Assembly (NCBI RefSeq): GCF_902726545.1
Contig: NZ_CACVAD010000006.1
Coordinates: 1 to 64,000 of the forward strand
DNA from: Yersinia artesiana
GTDB taxonomy: Bacteria; Pseudomonadota; Gammaproteobacteria; Enterobacterales; Enterobacteriaceae
Reading direction: 5' to 3'
DNA length: 64,000 bases
The translations under genes were made by a program, and so were the position numbers. Numbering within the stretch: the stretch's first letter is position 1; the number at the start of each line of letters is the position of its first letter. The notes under the pieces are model-generated. The model was not told the origin of the DNA. It saw only the letters and a program-made list of their open reading frames with translations, and made no database searches. Shown piece by piece: positions 9,753-18,864 of this stretch.

Positions 9753-9799
9753 GTTCCAAAATGAAACGGTGATCGCTTAATGGGGTTTCATAGTGAAAC
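9753..9799 (-). promoter_or_regulatory. Two 15-bp dyads upstream of gldA-dhaKLM
   Basis: GTTCCAAAATGAAAC at 9753-9767 and GTTTCATAGTGAAAC at 9785-9799 share the pattern GTTYCA-N3-TGAAAC; their starts are 32 bases (about three helical turns) apart. The second copy is a perfect inverted repeat. They lie 117-163 bases upstream of gldA, the only adjacent gene reading away from them, so they are probably the operon's activator or repressor sites. The regulator is not in the window. Confidence 0.55.
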
Positions 9800-9890
9800 G
9801 AACGTGTGAAAGGTCAGGGGCAGGAAGAGAGCTAGTGCACAGAATGCTTTATTAGCAGCAAGATGAATCAGCATCATTTGTTATAAGGCA

Positions 9891-9920
9891 AAAAAAAAGC
9901 AGCCCCAAGAATGGAGCTGC
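9891..9920 (-). terminator. Rho-independent terminator of the RND pump operon
   Basis: On the minus strand GCAGCTCC, loop ATTCTT, GGGGCTGC (one G-T pair), then eight T. It lies 30 bases after the pump gene's stop codon. Confidence 0.85.
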
Positions 9921-9949
9921 TGAAGTTATTTCAGACACGAGACGCTCAG

Positions 9950-12900
9950 TTATTCACTAACTGGCTCATCATGCGCCTTTTCTTTTGGTTCCGGGTTCAT
10001 ACAGCTATATATCACTGGCAACACCAGTAGGGTCAGTACAGTTGCAAAGCCCAGACCAAACATAATCACCACCGCCATACTCTGGAAGAAAGCATCGCTG
10101 AGCAGCGGGGCCAGCCCCAAGACCGTGGTAAATGCGGTTAACATGATAGGGCGCAAACGCGCAGTGGAAGCATCAATAATGGCATCACGCAGTGGTTTTT
10201 CCTGCCGCTGGAGGCCAATTTCTTCCACCAGCACAATGCCGTTACGTATCAACATCCCACTCAGGCTCAATAGCCCCAGTAAGGCCATAAAACCAAATGG
10301 AATACCGGTGAGCAAGAAGCCCACGGTCACACCAATCAGTGCTAATGGCACCGTCAGCCAGATAGCCAGCGCATTACGCACAGAGCTAAACATCAAGACG
10401 GTCACCACAAACATAATCAGGAATGCTATCGGTAAGCTGATGAAAATACCTCGTTGTGCTTCTTTGGTACTTTCGTAGTCACCGCCCCATTCAAGTTCAT
10501 AGCCGCGCGGCAATTGAATAGACTCAACCCCTGGTCTGATGCGCTGTAATAACTCAGCCGAGGTTTCGCCCCCTTGCTGAGTTGGATCAGTTTGCACCGT
10601 CAATGTCCGTTTGCGATCCAGCCGCATGATAAGTGGATCTTCCCACTCGGTCTCAAAACTGGTCACGACGTTATCGATCGGGATAAAGGCCTGGCGTGCC
10701 TGACTCCAGACCATCACATCATTGAGCCGTTCAGCATTGAGTCGCTCGGAATCCGGTGTGCGCAACACAATCGGCATCAGGCGCGTCCCATCGCGGTATA
10801 AGCCAACCGGCAAGCCACCAAAACTCATGCGCAAGGTGCCATCAACCTCGCGTTTATCTACACCCAGCTCGCGGCCCAGATAATCAGAGAATTGAGGTCG
10901 GATCATTTTGCTACGATCTTGCCAGTCATGCCTTGCGCCATCGGCCATCGGATCGGCAATGATCGCTTTTTCCGCCTGGGCGGCCAAAGAACGCAGCACC
11001 TCAGGATCAGGGCCAATAAAGCGGGCTTCAATCGAGCTGTTGTTTGACGGCCCGAACATGATGCGTTTTACCTGTGCATCAACTTGCGGGTATTCGTCAT
11101 GCATGTAGGCTTCAATTTCATCAATCAAACCCGGTATTTGGTCTAGCTGCTCAGTTCGAACCATCACCTGCGCATAGTTAGGATAATGCCGTTGGGCGTT
11201 ATAAGTCAGCATAAAGCGCATCGCGCCCTGACCGATTGTCGCCATGGTGTCAGCCACCCCTTTTTGCTGCTTGATGTACTGCTCGACCTTATCTGCCACT
11301 CCTTCGGTATAACCGATATCTGTGCCATACGGCAGCCAAATATCAACAAAGAAGATTGGTGTGTTAGACGGCGGGAAGAAGCTCTGGCGAACGTTACCAA
11401 AGCCCACGACCGATGCCACTAACATCGCCGCCAACAGAACCAAAGTGACCGCTCGGTATTGCAGTAATTTATTCAATACCACCCGATAATAGCGGAACAA
11501 CCAGCCATCATAAGGTTGCTTAGCCGGTTTATCCTCATCCACCTTCGCAGGCTTTTGGTTCTGGAATGCCCACTTAGAAAATACCGGCGTCAGCGTCAGT
11601 GCGGTAATCCAGCTCAACATCAGCGAGATCAACAGCACCTGGAATAGCGATTTACAATATTCACCGGTCGCATCGTTGGACAAACCAATCGGGGCAAAGG
11701 CCAGGATGGCAATAATGGTTGCGCCTAACAACGGCATCATGGAGCGCTTCACGACATTGCCGATCGCCGTCGAGAGACTTTCGCCGCGCTGGCGGCCCAC
11801 CACAACCCCTTCCACCACCACAATGGCGTTATCCACCAACATACTTAGCGCGATAATTAGCGCCCCTAGCGACACTCGCTGTAGCTCGATATTAAACAGC
11901 CACATAATGAGCAAGGTGCCAAGTACGTTCAGTGCCAGCGAGATGGCAATCACCACACCGCTGCGCACCCCCATAAAGATAAGCAGGGTGACAACAACAA
12001 TCAGCAGTGCCAGTAGGAAGTTAAGGATAAAGCCGTTGACCGCCCCCTCTACTTCATGGGACTGGTCATAAAACACATTGATATGCATACCTGACGGGCG
12101 TTCACCTTCCAACTGCGCCAGTCGAGCTTTAATGGCATTGCCCACATTCACCACGTTGACGTTCGGGGCGAATGAGATCCCCAGCGCCAATGCAGGCTTA
12201 CCGTTAGCACGGTAAATATTGGTCGGTGAATGACCAAAACCTTGCGTCACTGTCGCGATGTCACGTAAATACACACTTTTTGGGCTACCGGGCTGACTGA
12301 CCAGTAAGTTCCCCAGCTCTTGCACACTCTGGAATTCACCGGTTGGGTGCAGGCGAATCGACTCGCTGCCAACCTGTAACTGACCAGCATCAGACACCAC
12401 ATTCTGACGAGCCAGCAAGTCGGATAACTGTTGTGGGGTAATACCTGCGGCGGTCATCTGGGCGCGAGAAATCTCCACCTGAACTTCTTCAGGCAAGATA
12501 CCGACAATCCCTACTTTACCGACCCCCGGCACCAGTACCAGCTCACGCCGTAACTGCTCGGCAAAGTTGCGTAAATCCTGATTACTGTAGCCATCGCCGG
12601 TGAGAGAGAAGAAGAAGCCGTACACATCACCGAAGTCGTCGTTGACCATCGGCGCACTGGCCCCCGGTGGCAACCGCACACTGTTATCATTTATCTTACG
12701 CCGCAATTCATCCCAGATTTGCGGTAACTCATTCGCCCCATATTGCGCGCGAATATTGATAGTAATTTGCGATAAGCCCGCACTGGAAATGGAGGTGACG
12801 TCATCGACATAAGAGAGTTCCTGAATGGCATTCTCCAGCGGTAACGTCACTTCCTCTTCAACCTGTTGTGCCGACGCACCATCATAGCGGGTGACAACCA

Positions 12901-13036
12901 CTGCCGTTTTGATGGTAAAGGCCGGATCTTCCAGCCTGCCTATATTGAGATAGGCAATAATACCCCCAATACCCAGCAACAGAATCGTTAACCAGATACG
13001 GGTACTATTATTGATATAGTTATCAAGCAGCTTCAT
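9950..13036 (-). CDS. RND-family inner-membrane efflux permease
   Basis: 1028 residues, the AcrB-family length. A membrane segment at residues 13-33, two large periplasmic loops, and twelve hydrophobic segments in two groups. The proton-relay helix IV reads SMLVDNAIVVVEG, keeping one of the two aspartates seen in AcrB and replacing the second by asparagine, as in several other RND subfamilies. The helix after the second loop has GMLIRNGIVLVEE. It would form a trimer that exports toxic compounds by proton antiport with the adaptor gene just upstream and an outer-membrane channel encoded elsewhere. The start overlaps the adaptor stop by one base (TAATG), so translation is probably coupled. Substrate unknown; I do not assign a symbol. 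Confidence 0.9.
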   Translation of the reverse strand: MKLLDNYINNSTRIWLTILLLGIGGIIAYLNIGRLEDPAFTIKTAVVVTRYDGASAQQVEEEVTLPLENAIQELSYVDDVTSISSAGLSQITINIRAQYGANELPQIWDELRRKINDNSVRLPPGASAPMVNDDFGDVYGFFFSLTGDGYSNQDLRNFAEQLRRELVLVPGVGKVGIVGILPEEVQVEISRAQMTAAGITPQQLSDLLARQNVVSDAGQLQVGSESIRLHPTGEFQSVQELGNLLVSQPGSPKSVYLRDIATVTQGFGHSPTNIYRANGKPALALGISFAPNVNVVNVGNAIKARLAQLEGERPSGMHINVFYDQSHEVEGAVNGFILNFLLALLIVVVTLLIFMGVRSGVVIAISLALNVLGTLLIMWLFNIELQRVSLGALIIALSMLVDNAIVVVEGVVVGRQRGESLSTAIGNVVKRSMMPLLGATIIAILAFAPIGLSNDATGEYCKSLFQVLLISLMLSWITALTLTPVFSKWAFQNQKPAKVDEDKPAKQPYDGWLFRYYRVVLNKLLQYRAVTLVLLAAMLVASVVGFGNVRQSFFPPSNTPIFFVDIWLPYGTDIGYTEGVADKVEQYIKQQKGVADTMATIGQGAMRFMLTYNAQRHYPNYAQVMVRTEQLDQIPGLIDEIEAYMHDEYPQVDAQVKRIMFGPSNNSSIEARFIGPDPEVLRSLAAQAEKAIIADPMADGARHDWQDRSKMIRPQFSDYLGRELGVDKREVDGTLRMSFGGLPVGLYRDGTRLMPIVLRTPDSERLNAERLNDVMVWSQARQAFIPIDNVVTSFETEWEDPLIMRLDRKRTLTVQTDPTQQGGETSAELLQRIRPGVESIQLPRGYELEWGGDYESTKEAQRGIFISLPIAFLIMFVVTVLMFSSVRNALAIWLTVPLALIGVTVGFLLTGIPFGFMALLGLLSLSGMLIRNGIVLVEEIGLQRQEKPLRDAIIDASTARLRPIMLTAFTTVLGLAPLLSDAFFQSMAVVIMFGLGFATVLTLLVLPVIYSCMNPEPKEKAHDEPVSE

Positions 13037-14118
13037 TAGAGACCCCGCTCACGTACCCAAGCCCGAACAACTTGATTAGGGCGAAGCTCACCAGTGCCGG
13101 CAGCGACAATTTGCTCACCGTCGGCCAACCCAGAAGTGATTTGAATGCCGTTCGCTGTCAACTGACCCACTTGCACATTGCGTTCTTCAACGTGCATCTG
13201 ACCATCATCATTCTTGATGACCCAAACACGCGCATCATTCAACTGGGCACTGTCAGGGTTAAATACCGCTTCGACGGGCACCACAATCGTCGGGTGGTCA
13301 GTACCAGACAGATTGCCGGAGTTGATTCTGACCCGACCACTGATGCCAGAAAGCAATGGCATATCTGGCGGGCGTTTCATGGTTAGAGTGACCTGGAAGG
13401 TCTGGGAAGCTGAGGTGGTTGAGGTGGTATGTTCTTTATATTCCGCAACAAATTCGCGCCCCGGCAGATGATTAAGTAATACCGTTGGCTTGTAGTTGCG
13501 GTTGCTTATGTCGAGAGTGGTAAACAGGCGTTCTGGCACACTGAAAACCACATCCAGCGTATCCAATGCGCTTAAGGTCGCCACCGCCTGACCTGGGGCC
13601 ATGACCTGATGGTTTCGCGCATTAACATTGGCGATAATGCCATCGAACGGGGCGGTAATCGTGGCATCACTGAGTTCTTTTTGTGCAATTTCCAATGCTG
13701 CACGGGCAGATTCCATCTCAGCGCGGCGAACATCTAACTCAGCGCGTGAGACAGCCCTTTGACCTTGCAAGGTATTGAAACGATTAAACTGATCTCGTGC
13801 CAGGTTAAAGGTGGACTGACGATCCCTGACACGCAGAGTCAGATCAGTATCATTCAGCTTGGCAATGACCTGACCTTTTTTCACCTGCTCGCCTTCACGA
13901 ACCAGTAATTGTTGCAGTTGCCCGCTACGTTTAAAGGAGAGTTGCGTTTCATCACCCGCTTGTAGCCGCGCAGGGAAATAACGCGTTCCATTTTGTCCAC
14001 TGTCTTCCACGGTAAATATTTTTACCGGACGCACACTTTCCACGACTTCTGGGGGAGTTCTGTCGCAAGCAGCGAGAAGAAACGTTAATAGCAAGGTGAC
14101 GACTGTTTTTATCTTCAC
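13036..14118 (-). CDS. RND periplasmic adaptor lipoprotein (membrane fusion protein)
   Basis: 360 residues. The N-terminus has a lipoprotein signal with lipobox LLAAC (Cys19). Then the split lipoyl/barrel-sandwich halves (SFKRSGQLQQLLVREGEQVKKGQVIAKL and ATITAPFDGIIANVNARNHQ type segments) flank a coiled-coil hairpin near residues 100-150 rich in Arg, Glu and Ala, followed by beta-barrel and membrane-proximal domains. It links the permease to an outer-membrane channel. First gene of the pump operon; no regulator gene lies beside it. Confidence 0.9.
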   Translation of the reverse strand: MKIKTVVTLLLTFLLAACDRTPPEVVESVRPVKIFTVEDSGQNGTRYFPARLQAGDETQLSFKRSGQLQQLLVREGEQVKKGQVIAKLNDTDLTLRVRDRQSTFNLARDQFNRFNTLQGQRAVSRAELDVRRAEMESARAALEIAQKELSDATITAPFDGIIANVNARNHQVMAPGQAVATLSALDTLDVVFSVPERLFTTLDISNRNYKPTVLLNHLPGREFVAEYKEHTTSTTSASQTFQVTLTMKRPPDMPLLSGISGRVRINSGNLSGTDHPTIVVPVEAVFNPDSAQLNDARVWVIKNDDGQMHVEERNVQVGQLTANGIQITSGLADGEQIVAAGTGELRPNQVVRAWVRERGL

Positions 14119-14407
14119 TATAAGATCTCGTTGAGTCAGATTTTCAAAATTATTGCAGATTAGTTATTCACACTGTTGTATCTGTTTTCTGCGCCATTTT
14201 GCTGTGGCATACGACGCACCAGCTTTTTTAAAAGTGTGATTAATAATCCCCCTGTAAATATCCCTAAAAGTAGATCAGCACAATTAGCACTAAAATGGGT
14301 AGTGTTATTTGCGTGAAAAATAAAGATAACTTAACGGACAAATAGCCAATAGCGAAATAGCGCTATTCTGCTATTCACTATCAGCTATTTTTTAAGAGCA
14401 ACCGCGC

Positions 14408-14477
14408 TATACCCTAAATAATTCGAGCCACAGGTAGGCGGCAGCTAACAATCCTGTGGCTTCAAGGCCGAAGGGGG
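14408..14477. repeat. Short, internally deleted ERIC-like element
   Basis: Begins with the ACCCTAAATAATTCGAG end common to Yersinia intergenic repeats, continues with GCCACAGG ... CCTGTGGC arms and ends in TTCAAGGCCGAAGGG. It lacks the central AAGTAAGTGA core seen in its neighbour, so it reads as a deletion derivative of the same family. Confidence 0.6.
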
Positions 14478-14489
14478 TTCCCAAAGTCA

Positions 14490-14598
14490 TTGGAGCCACA
14501 GGTAGGCAGCCAGCAAACGCATCCTGATGAGCTTACCCAAGTAAGTGATTCGGGTAAGTGCGCGCAGCTAACAACCCTGTGGCTTCAAGGGCGAAGGG
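14490..14598. repeat. ERIC (enterobacterial repetitive intergenic consensus) element
   Basis: Contains the ERIC core GAGCTTACCCAAGTAAGTGA and the flank GCGCGCAGCTAACAACCCTG, with inverted arms GCCACAGG / CCTGTGGC. It ends three bases before the arcA stop codon, so it is the 3' untranslated region of the arcDA transcript. In tandem with the shorter copy to its left. Confidence 0.75.
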
Positions 14599-14600
14599 AA

Positions 14601-15884
14601 TTAGTAATCAACGGCATCCCGGATGATTGGACAAGTCATACAATGACCGCCGCCACGTCCGCGACCTAACTCACTGCCGACAATCTCAATCACTTCCACC
14701 CCTTCTTTACGCAGTTGGGTGTTGGTTTTGGTATTACGGTCATAAGCCAGCACCACTCCTGGTGAAAGCGCAACCATGTTATTACCGCTGTCCCACTGCT
14801 GGCGCTCGGTGTCGTAATCATTACCTTCAGTTTCAACCACCCGCAGTTTTTTCAGGTTCAATGCTCCGGCTACCGCTTCCACAAATGTGCCTTTGTCGCG
14901 GCTTAATTTAATGCCGGTTGGGCCATTATCTGGGCGCAATGAGAAGGTTTGAATCTGATTAACAATCGCCGGATAAAGGGTAACCACATCGCGGTCGCAG
15001 AAAGTGAACACAGTATCCAGATGCATGGCAGCACGCAATTTTGGCATAGCGGCAATCATCACGCGTTCAACTTGCCCTTCACTGTTTTTAAACAGTGATT
15101 GAGCCAACTGAGTAATAGCCTGATGAGAGGTGCGCTCACTCATACCGATGAGCACAGTTTTGTTACCAATTGGCATCACATCGCCACCTTCCAATGTCGC
15201 GGTTCCGTGGTGCTGTGTTGGGTCGCCCCACCACACCTTCACATTGGCGTCGCCAAAGTCTGGATGGAATTTATAGATAGCCGTGGTCAGAATGGTTTCT
15301 TCATGACGTGCTGGCCAATACAGCGGATTCAGCGTTACGCCGCCATAAATCCAGCAAGTGGTGTCGCGGGTGTAAAGTGTATTAGGTAGTGGCGGCAGCA
15401 GATATTCCGTGATGCCAACCGCCTCGCGAATCAGCTTCAACTCTTCTTTGTCACATTTGCCATCTTTATGGAGTTCAGTGGTAGATAAACCGCCAATCAG
15501 CACTTCAGCTAACAAGCGCGGCTCCAGGCTTTCCAGATAGCTGCGGGTTTCTTGCAGAATACCCAGTGACACTTCATTCGGTACAATTTGTTGATCCAGA
15601 ATCCACTTTTTGGCCGCAGGAATAGCCACGGTTTCGGCCAGCAGATTATGCATTTCCACCACATCAACACCGCGTTCACGCATTTTGGTCATAAAATCAA
15701 AATGGTCGCGTTTGGCTCTTTCAACCCACAGAACATCATCAAATAATAATTCATCACAATTACTGGGGGTCAGGCGGTTATGGGCACGCCCTGGTGCGCA
15801 GACCATAACTTTGTGCAACTGGCCAACTTCAGAGTGAACACCAAATTTGGGTTTGGTGTGAGTTTTCTTAGCTTTATCTGACAT
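14601..15884 (-). CDS. arcA: Arginine deiminase ArcA
   Basis: 427 residues. Guanidino-group-modifying fold: N-terminal [48 protein letters not shown] in the middle, and the C-terminal catalytic cysteine in [10 protein letters not shown] (Cys415). It converts arginine to citrulline and ammonia. Follows arcD by 15 bases in one operon. No arcB (ornithine carbamoyltransferase) or arcC (carbamate kinase) is adjacent, so ATP-yielding completion of the pathway would need genes elsewhere; acid protection by ammonia is an alternative role. Confidence 0.95.
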   Translation of the reverse strand: MSDKAKKTHTKPKFGVHSEVGQLHKVMVCAPGRAHNRLTPSNCDELLFDDVLWVERAKRDHFDFMTKMRERGVDVVEMHNLLAETVAIPAAKKWILDQQIVPNEVSLGILQETRSYLESLEPRLLAEVLIGGLSTTELHKDGKCDKEELKLIREAVGITEYLLPPLPNTLYTRDTTCWIYGGVTLNPLYWPARHEETILTTAIYKFHPDFGDANVKVWWGDPTQHHGTATLEGGDVMPIGNKTVLIGMSERTSHQAITQLAQSLFKNSEGQVERVMIAAMPKLRAAMHLDTVFTFCDRDVVTLYPAIVNQIQTFSLRPDNGPTGIKLSRDKGTFVEAVAGALNLKKLRVVETEGNDYDTERQQWDSGNNMVALSPGVVLAYDRNTKTNTQLRKEGVEVIEIVGSELGRGRGGGHCMTCPIIRDAVDY

Positions 15885-15899
15885 AAGAACTCCAATAAA

Positions 15900-17408
15900 T
15901 TATATGGTGATGATTCCGGTGGCAATGCTATAAATCGCAGCAACCGCAGCCACAATAAGAACGATAAACAGTATTCTTTCGTAGGTATTAAACGCTTTCT
16001 GATGCTGTTCACGTTTGGCAATCAGATACAAAATCGTACCTGGGCCGTAAATGATGGCCGACAGCAGCAAGTATTTCAGACCACCGGCATAAATCATCAG
16101 TGCGGAATAGAAAGTGGCAATAAGGGCAAAGATGAGATCTTTTCTGTGGCCGCGTGCATTGGTTTCGTAAGTTTCACCGGTCCAGGCCAGTTTTAGCCCG
16201 TAAGCCCCCACCAACAGATAAGGGATCAGGGTTAATGAGCTGGTTAACTCCAAGGCCAGTTGGAAAGCATAATCAGTAAACAGTGTCAGAATTAAGAACA
16301 CTTGAATAAAGATATTGGTCAGCCATACCGCCGCTGAAGGCACCGCATTGCTGTTTTCGGTACCAAATATTTTGGGCATACTTTTACTTTTCGCCGCCGA
16401 GAACAGCACTTCTGCTGCCAACAGCGACCAGGATAAATACGCACCCAATACTGAGATAATCAGACCCACGCTGATAAAGATGGCTCCCCAGCGCCCGACT
16501 ATGGCTTCCAAAACCCCGGCCATGGATGGCTGACGTAATGCCGCCAAATCAGGACGCAACAGCACACCGTAAGACAACATGGTGATTAATACCAACAAGC
16601 ACAGCACACCAATAAAGCCCAGAACCGTGGCAATACCGACATGGCTACGTTCTTTGGCGTAACGCGAATACACACTCGCGCCTTCAATACCCAGGAACAC
16701 AAAGACCGTCACCAACATGGTGCTACGAACTTGGGAGAAGAGAGATTCAGGTTCAACAACCGCTGGCATGACCGCCGCTGCATGACCAACATAGCCGTAG
16801 TCATTCAGATGAGATAAATCAACACCCTTAACTACATCTGGCGTGCCCCAGAAGTTCAGTGCGAACACATCACCTTTAAAGGCAAAAATCAGTACGATGA
16901 CGAAGATAAAAATGGGGATTATTTTTGCGAAGGTGGCAATGGTATTAATCGCCGCCGCCTCTTTGACACCTCGCAATATCAGGATATGGAATCCCCATAG
17001 AATAACCGAGGCCACTAATACCGCTGGAATGGTATTACCGTCACCAAAGATTGGGAAGAACGCCCCTAATGTTGATTTGATCAGGACAAAGTAAGAAACG
17101 TTACCAATACAGGTACCGGCCCAAAAGCCTAATGCAGATGCAAAACCAAGATAATCACCAAATCCCTCTTTTGCGTATATGAATACACCGGAATCCAGAT
17201 TAGGTTTACGCTGAGCTAATGTTTGAAAAACAAAAGCCAGCATTAACATCCCACCACCAGCGATACACCAGGCAATGAGTGCACCAAAACCACCTGTTGC
17301 CCTGCCGAACGTTGCGGGTAATGAGAATATACCGGCACCGATCATTGAGCCGACCACTAAAGAAGTTAGGGCCGGTAAAGATAATTTATTCGTAGATGAA
17401 TTGGCCAT
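15900..17408 (-). CDS. arcD: Arginine/ornithine (or citrulline) antiporter ArcD
   Basis: 502 residues, about twelve to fourteen hydrophobic segments. APC-superfamily signature near the N-terminus (LVVGSMIGAGIFSLPATFG) and the basic amino acid/polyamine antiporter motif VFLGIEGASVYSRYAKER in the middle. It would exchange external arginine for ornithine or citrulline. First gene of arcDA; its 5' leader seems to be about 370 bases and to include an ERIC element (see the promoter entry). Confidence 0.9.
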   Translation of the reverse strand: MANSSTNKLSLPALTSLVVGSMIGAGIFSLPATFGRATGGFGALIAWCIAGGGMLMLAFVFQTLAQRKPNLDSGVFIYAKEGFGDYLGFASALGFWAGTCIGNVSYFVLIKSTLGAFFPIFGDGNTIPAVLVASVILWGFHILILRGVKEAAAINTIATFAKIIPIFIFVIVLIFAFKGDVFALNFWGTPDVVKGVDLSHLNDYGYVGHAAAVMPAVVEPESLFSQVRSTMLVTVFVFLGIEGASVYSRYAKERSHVGIATVLGFIGVLCLLVLITMLSYGVLLRPDLAALRQPSMAGVLEAIVGRWGAIFISVGLIISVLGAYLSWSLLAAEVLFSAAKSKSMPKIFGTENSNAVPSAAVWLTNIFIQVFLILTLFTDYAFQLALELTSSLTLIPYLLVGAYGLKLAWTGETYETNARGHRKDLIFALIATFYSALMIYAGGLKYLLLSAIIYGPGTILYLIAKREQHQKAFNTYERILFIVLIVAAVAAIYSIATGIITI

Positions 17409-17456
17409 GATGTTCTCAATGACGTTGGATAAATTAAGTTAAATGTAAATTCTGCC

Positions 17457-17653
17457 TATACCCTAAATAATTCGAGTTGCAGGAAGGCGGCAAGGGAGAG
17501 AGTCCCGATGAGCTTACATGAGTAAGTGATTCGGGTGACAAATCGGTCAGGAACCGATTTGAACGCTGTTTGCAGCGGCCTCGCAGAGGCGAGGCCCATG
17601 GACGGGCCGAGTAATAAGCGCAGCCAACGCACATGCAGCTTGAAGTATGACGA
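17457..17653. repeat. ERIC-like element with an internal ~80-bp insertion, in the arcD leader
   Basis: Starts ACCCTAAATAATTCGAGTTG, contains the ERIC core GAGCTTACATGAGTAAGTGA at about 17510-17529, and resumes with GCGCAGCCAACGCACATGCAGC at about 17618. The stretch between (about 17538-17617) is extra relative to the copy at 14490. It folds into stems AAATCGGT/ACCGATTT and GGCCC/GGGCC and contains the self-complementary stretch GCCTCGCAGAGGC. The element lies 50 bases before the arcD start. Confidence 0.7.
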
Positions 17654-17778
17654 GTTTATCCCACAAACAGATTCACCTGGACCCACTTAGCGATATAAAT
17701 ACATAGTTATCATAGCTTCCTTTAAAACTATTGCATAATGTCCGGAAAGTAGACCAAATCTTACAATATGTAAATTGT

Positions 17779-17827
17779 TGCAAAAATTATCACACACATC
17801 AGAATTTTCTAATAGTGATCTAAATCA
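17779..17827 (-). promoter_or_regulatory. Predicted FNR-dependent promoter of arcDA
   Basis: TGATCTAAATCA (17816-17827) is a perfect FNR half-site pair TGAT-N4-ATCA. On the minus strand an extended -10, TGTGATAAT, has its hexamer at 17786-17791. The spacing between the dyad centre (17821.5) and the hexamer centre is 33 bases, matching a class II FNR promoter with the site at about -41 to -42 and a start near 17779. arc operons are known to be anaerobically induced by FNR/ANR proteins. The long distance to arcD (about 370 bases) is filled by the ERIC element. Inference from sequence only. Confidence 0.55.
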
Positions 17828-18796
17828 TCATTTTTAATATTCAGAGGAAAACTCTCCAGTTTAATTCACTAAATAAAAGCTATTCCATTAGCATAGAAAT
17901 CTGTTTTCTTTATATGTGTCATTTAGGGTAACCCCAATAGATACACGCTTTCAATTGTGTGAGAAAGAATAGAATTCACGCCATATTGCACTTGATAATC
18001 TCATGGTCTAAGCTTAATGATCACTCATTGAAAACAAAATTAAAAACACAAATAAATTCAACAGGTTAATCCGTGCAAAGTCATATGGAAAAATAGGCCA
18101 TTTCTTAGAAAAATTGTCTCTTTCTTTGCATTACAGACTTTATCACAGCCTTTAAAATTACAGATAAAAACCCCAAAAATCGCCAATTTCATAGCAGATT
18201 TTTTAGTTTTTATAAAATAAAGTCATATGCCTTTCTTATAGCCACAGCCATAGTCATTCCTATCAAAAAAATCAATAAAACTGGCAATAGGATAATCATT
18301 ATTTAGATTCTATTTAGGATTCATTTAAATTTCTCTTACAATTGTTACAAGGTCGTTAATTTTGAATCTTTACATTCCTACTAACTGAAATCAATGGGAT
18401 CTAACGCCATGTTACATTTAATATCTGGTGATTTATTTCTAATGCATCAATCAATACAAGATAAAACGCTGCAATAACTAATTAATTTAAATAAAGAAAA
18501 CACTGAGTTTTCTTAATGCTGACATTAGAAAGATTGATGTTTCATGTTGAAATATCTGACAAAGAGAAAGACTATCGCGATGAAAATAAGGTAGGAATTC
18601 ACCCACACAAAAACGCATTATTCCCCTCTCTACCACAGATGACGTAAATAAAACTGGTTAATTACGTTTGTAAAACTCACATTTCATTAAACACCCCCCT
18701 ATTTGAATAAACATCTTCGCGGTTTTATTAAAGAATATCTTTAATTCCAAAGTCTCTATTATCATGACCTAATTCAGGATAACAACGGTAGCACCA
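17828..18796. other. AT-rich stretch without a recognisable gene
   Basis: About 1 kb between the arcD promoter and the terminator after the O-antigen ligase gene. I find no convincing protein-coding frame, tRNA or repeat in it. Poly-A/T tracts and weak hairpins only; it could hold a small RNA or be the remains of a lost gene. Confidence 0.5.
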
Positions 18797-18798
18797 TG

Positions 18799-18824
18799 AA
18801 AAACGGCCCCCATTGGGAGCCGTT
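18799..18824 (-). terminator. Rho-independent terminator after the O-antigen ligase gene
   Basis: Minus strand: AACGGCTCCC, loop AAT, GGGGGCCGTT with one mismatch, then a T-run. It lies 41 bases after the stop codon of the ligase gene. Confidence 0.8.
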
Positions 18825-18864
18825 GACTTCATCAGTTATCGCTGATGTTCACTCAAAATGGCCG

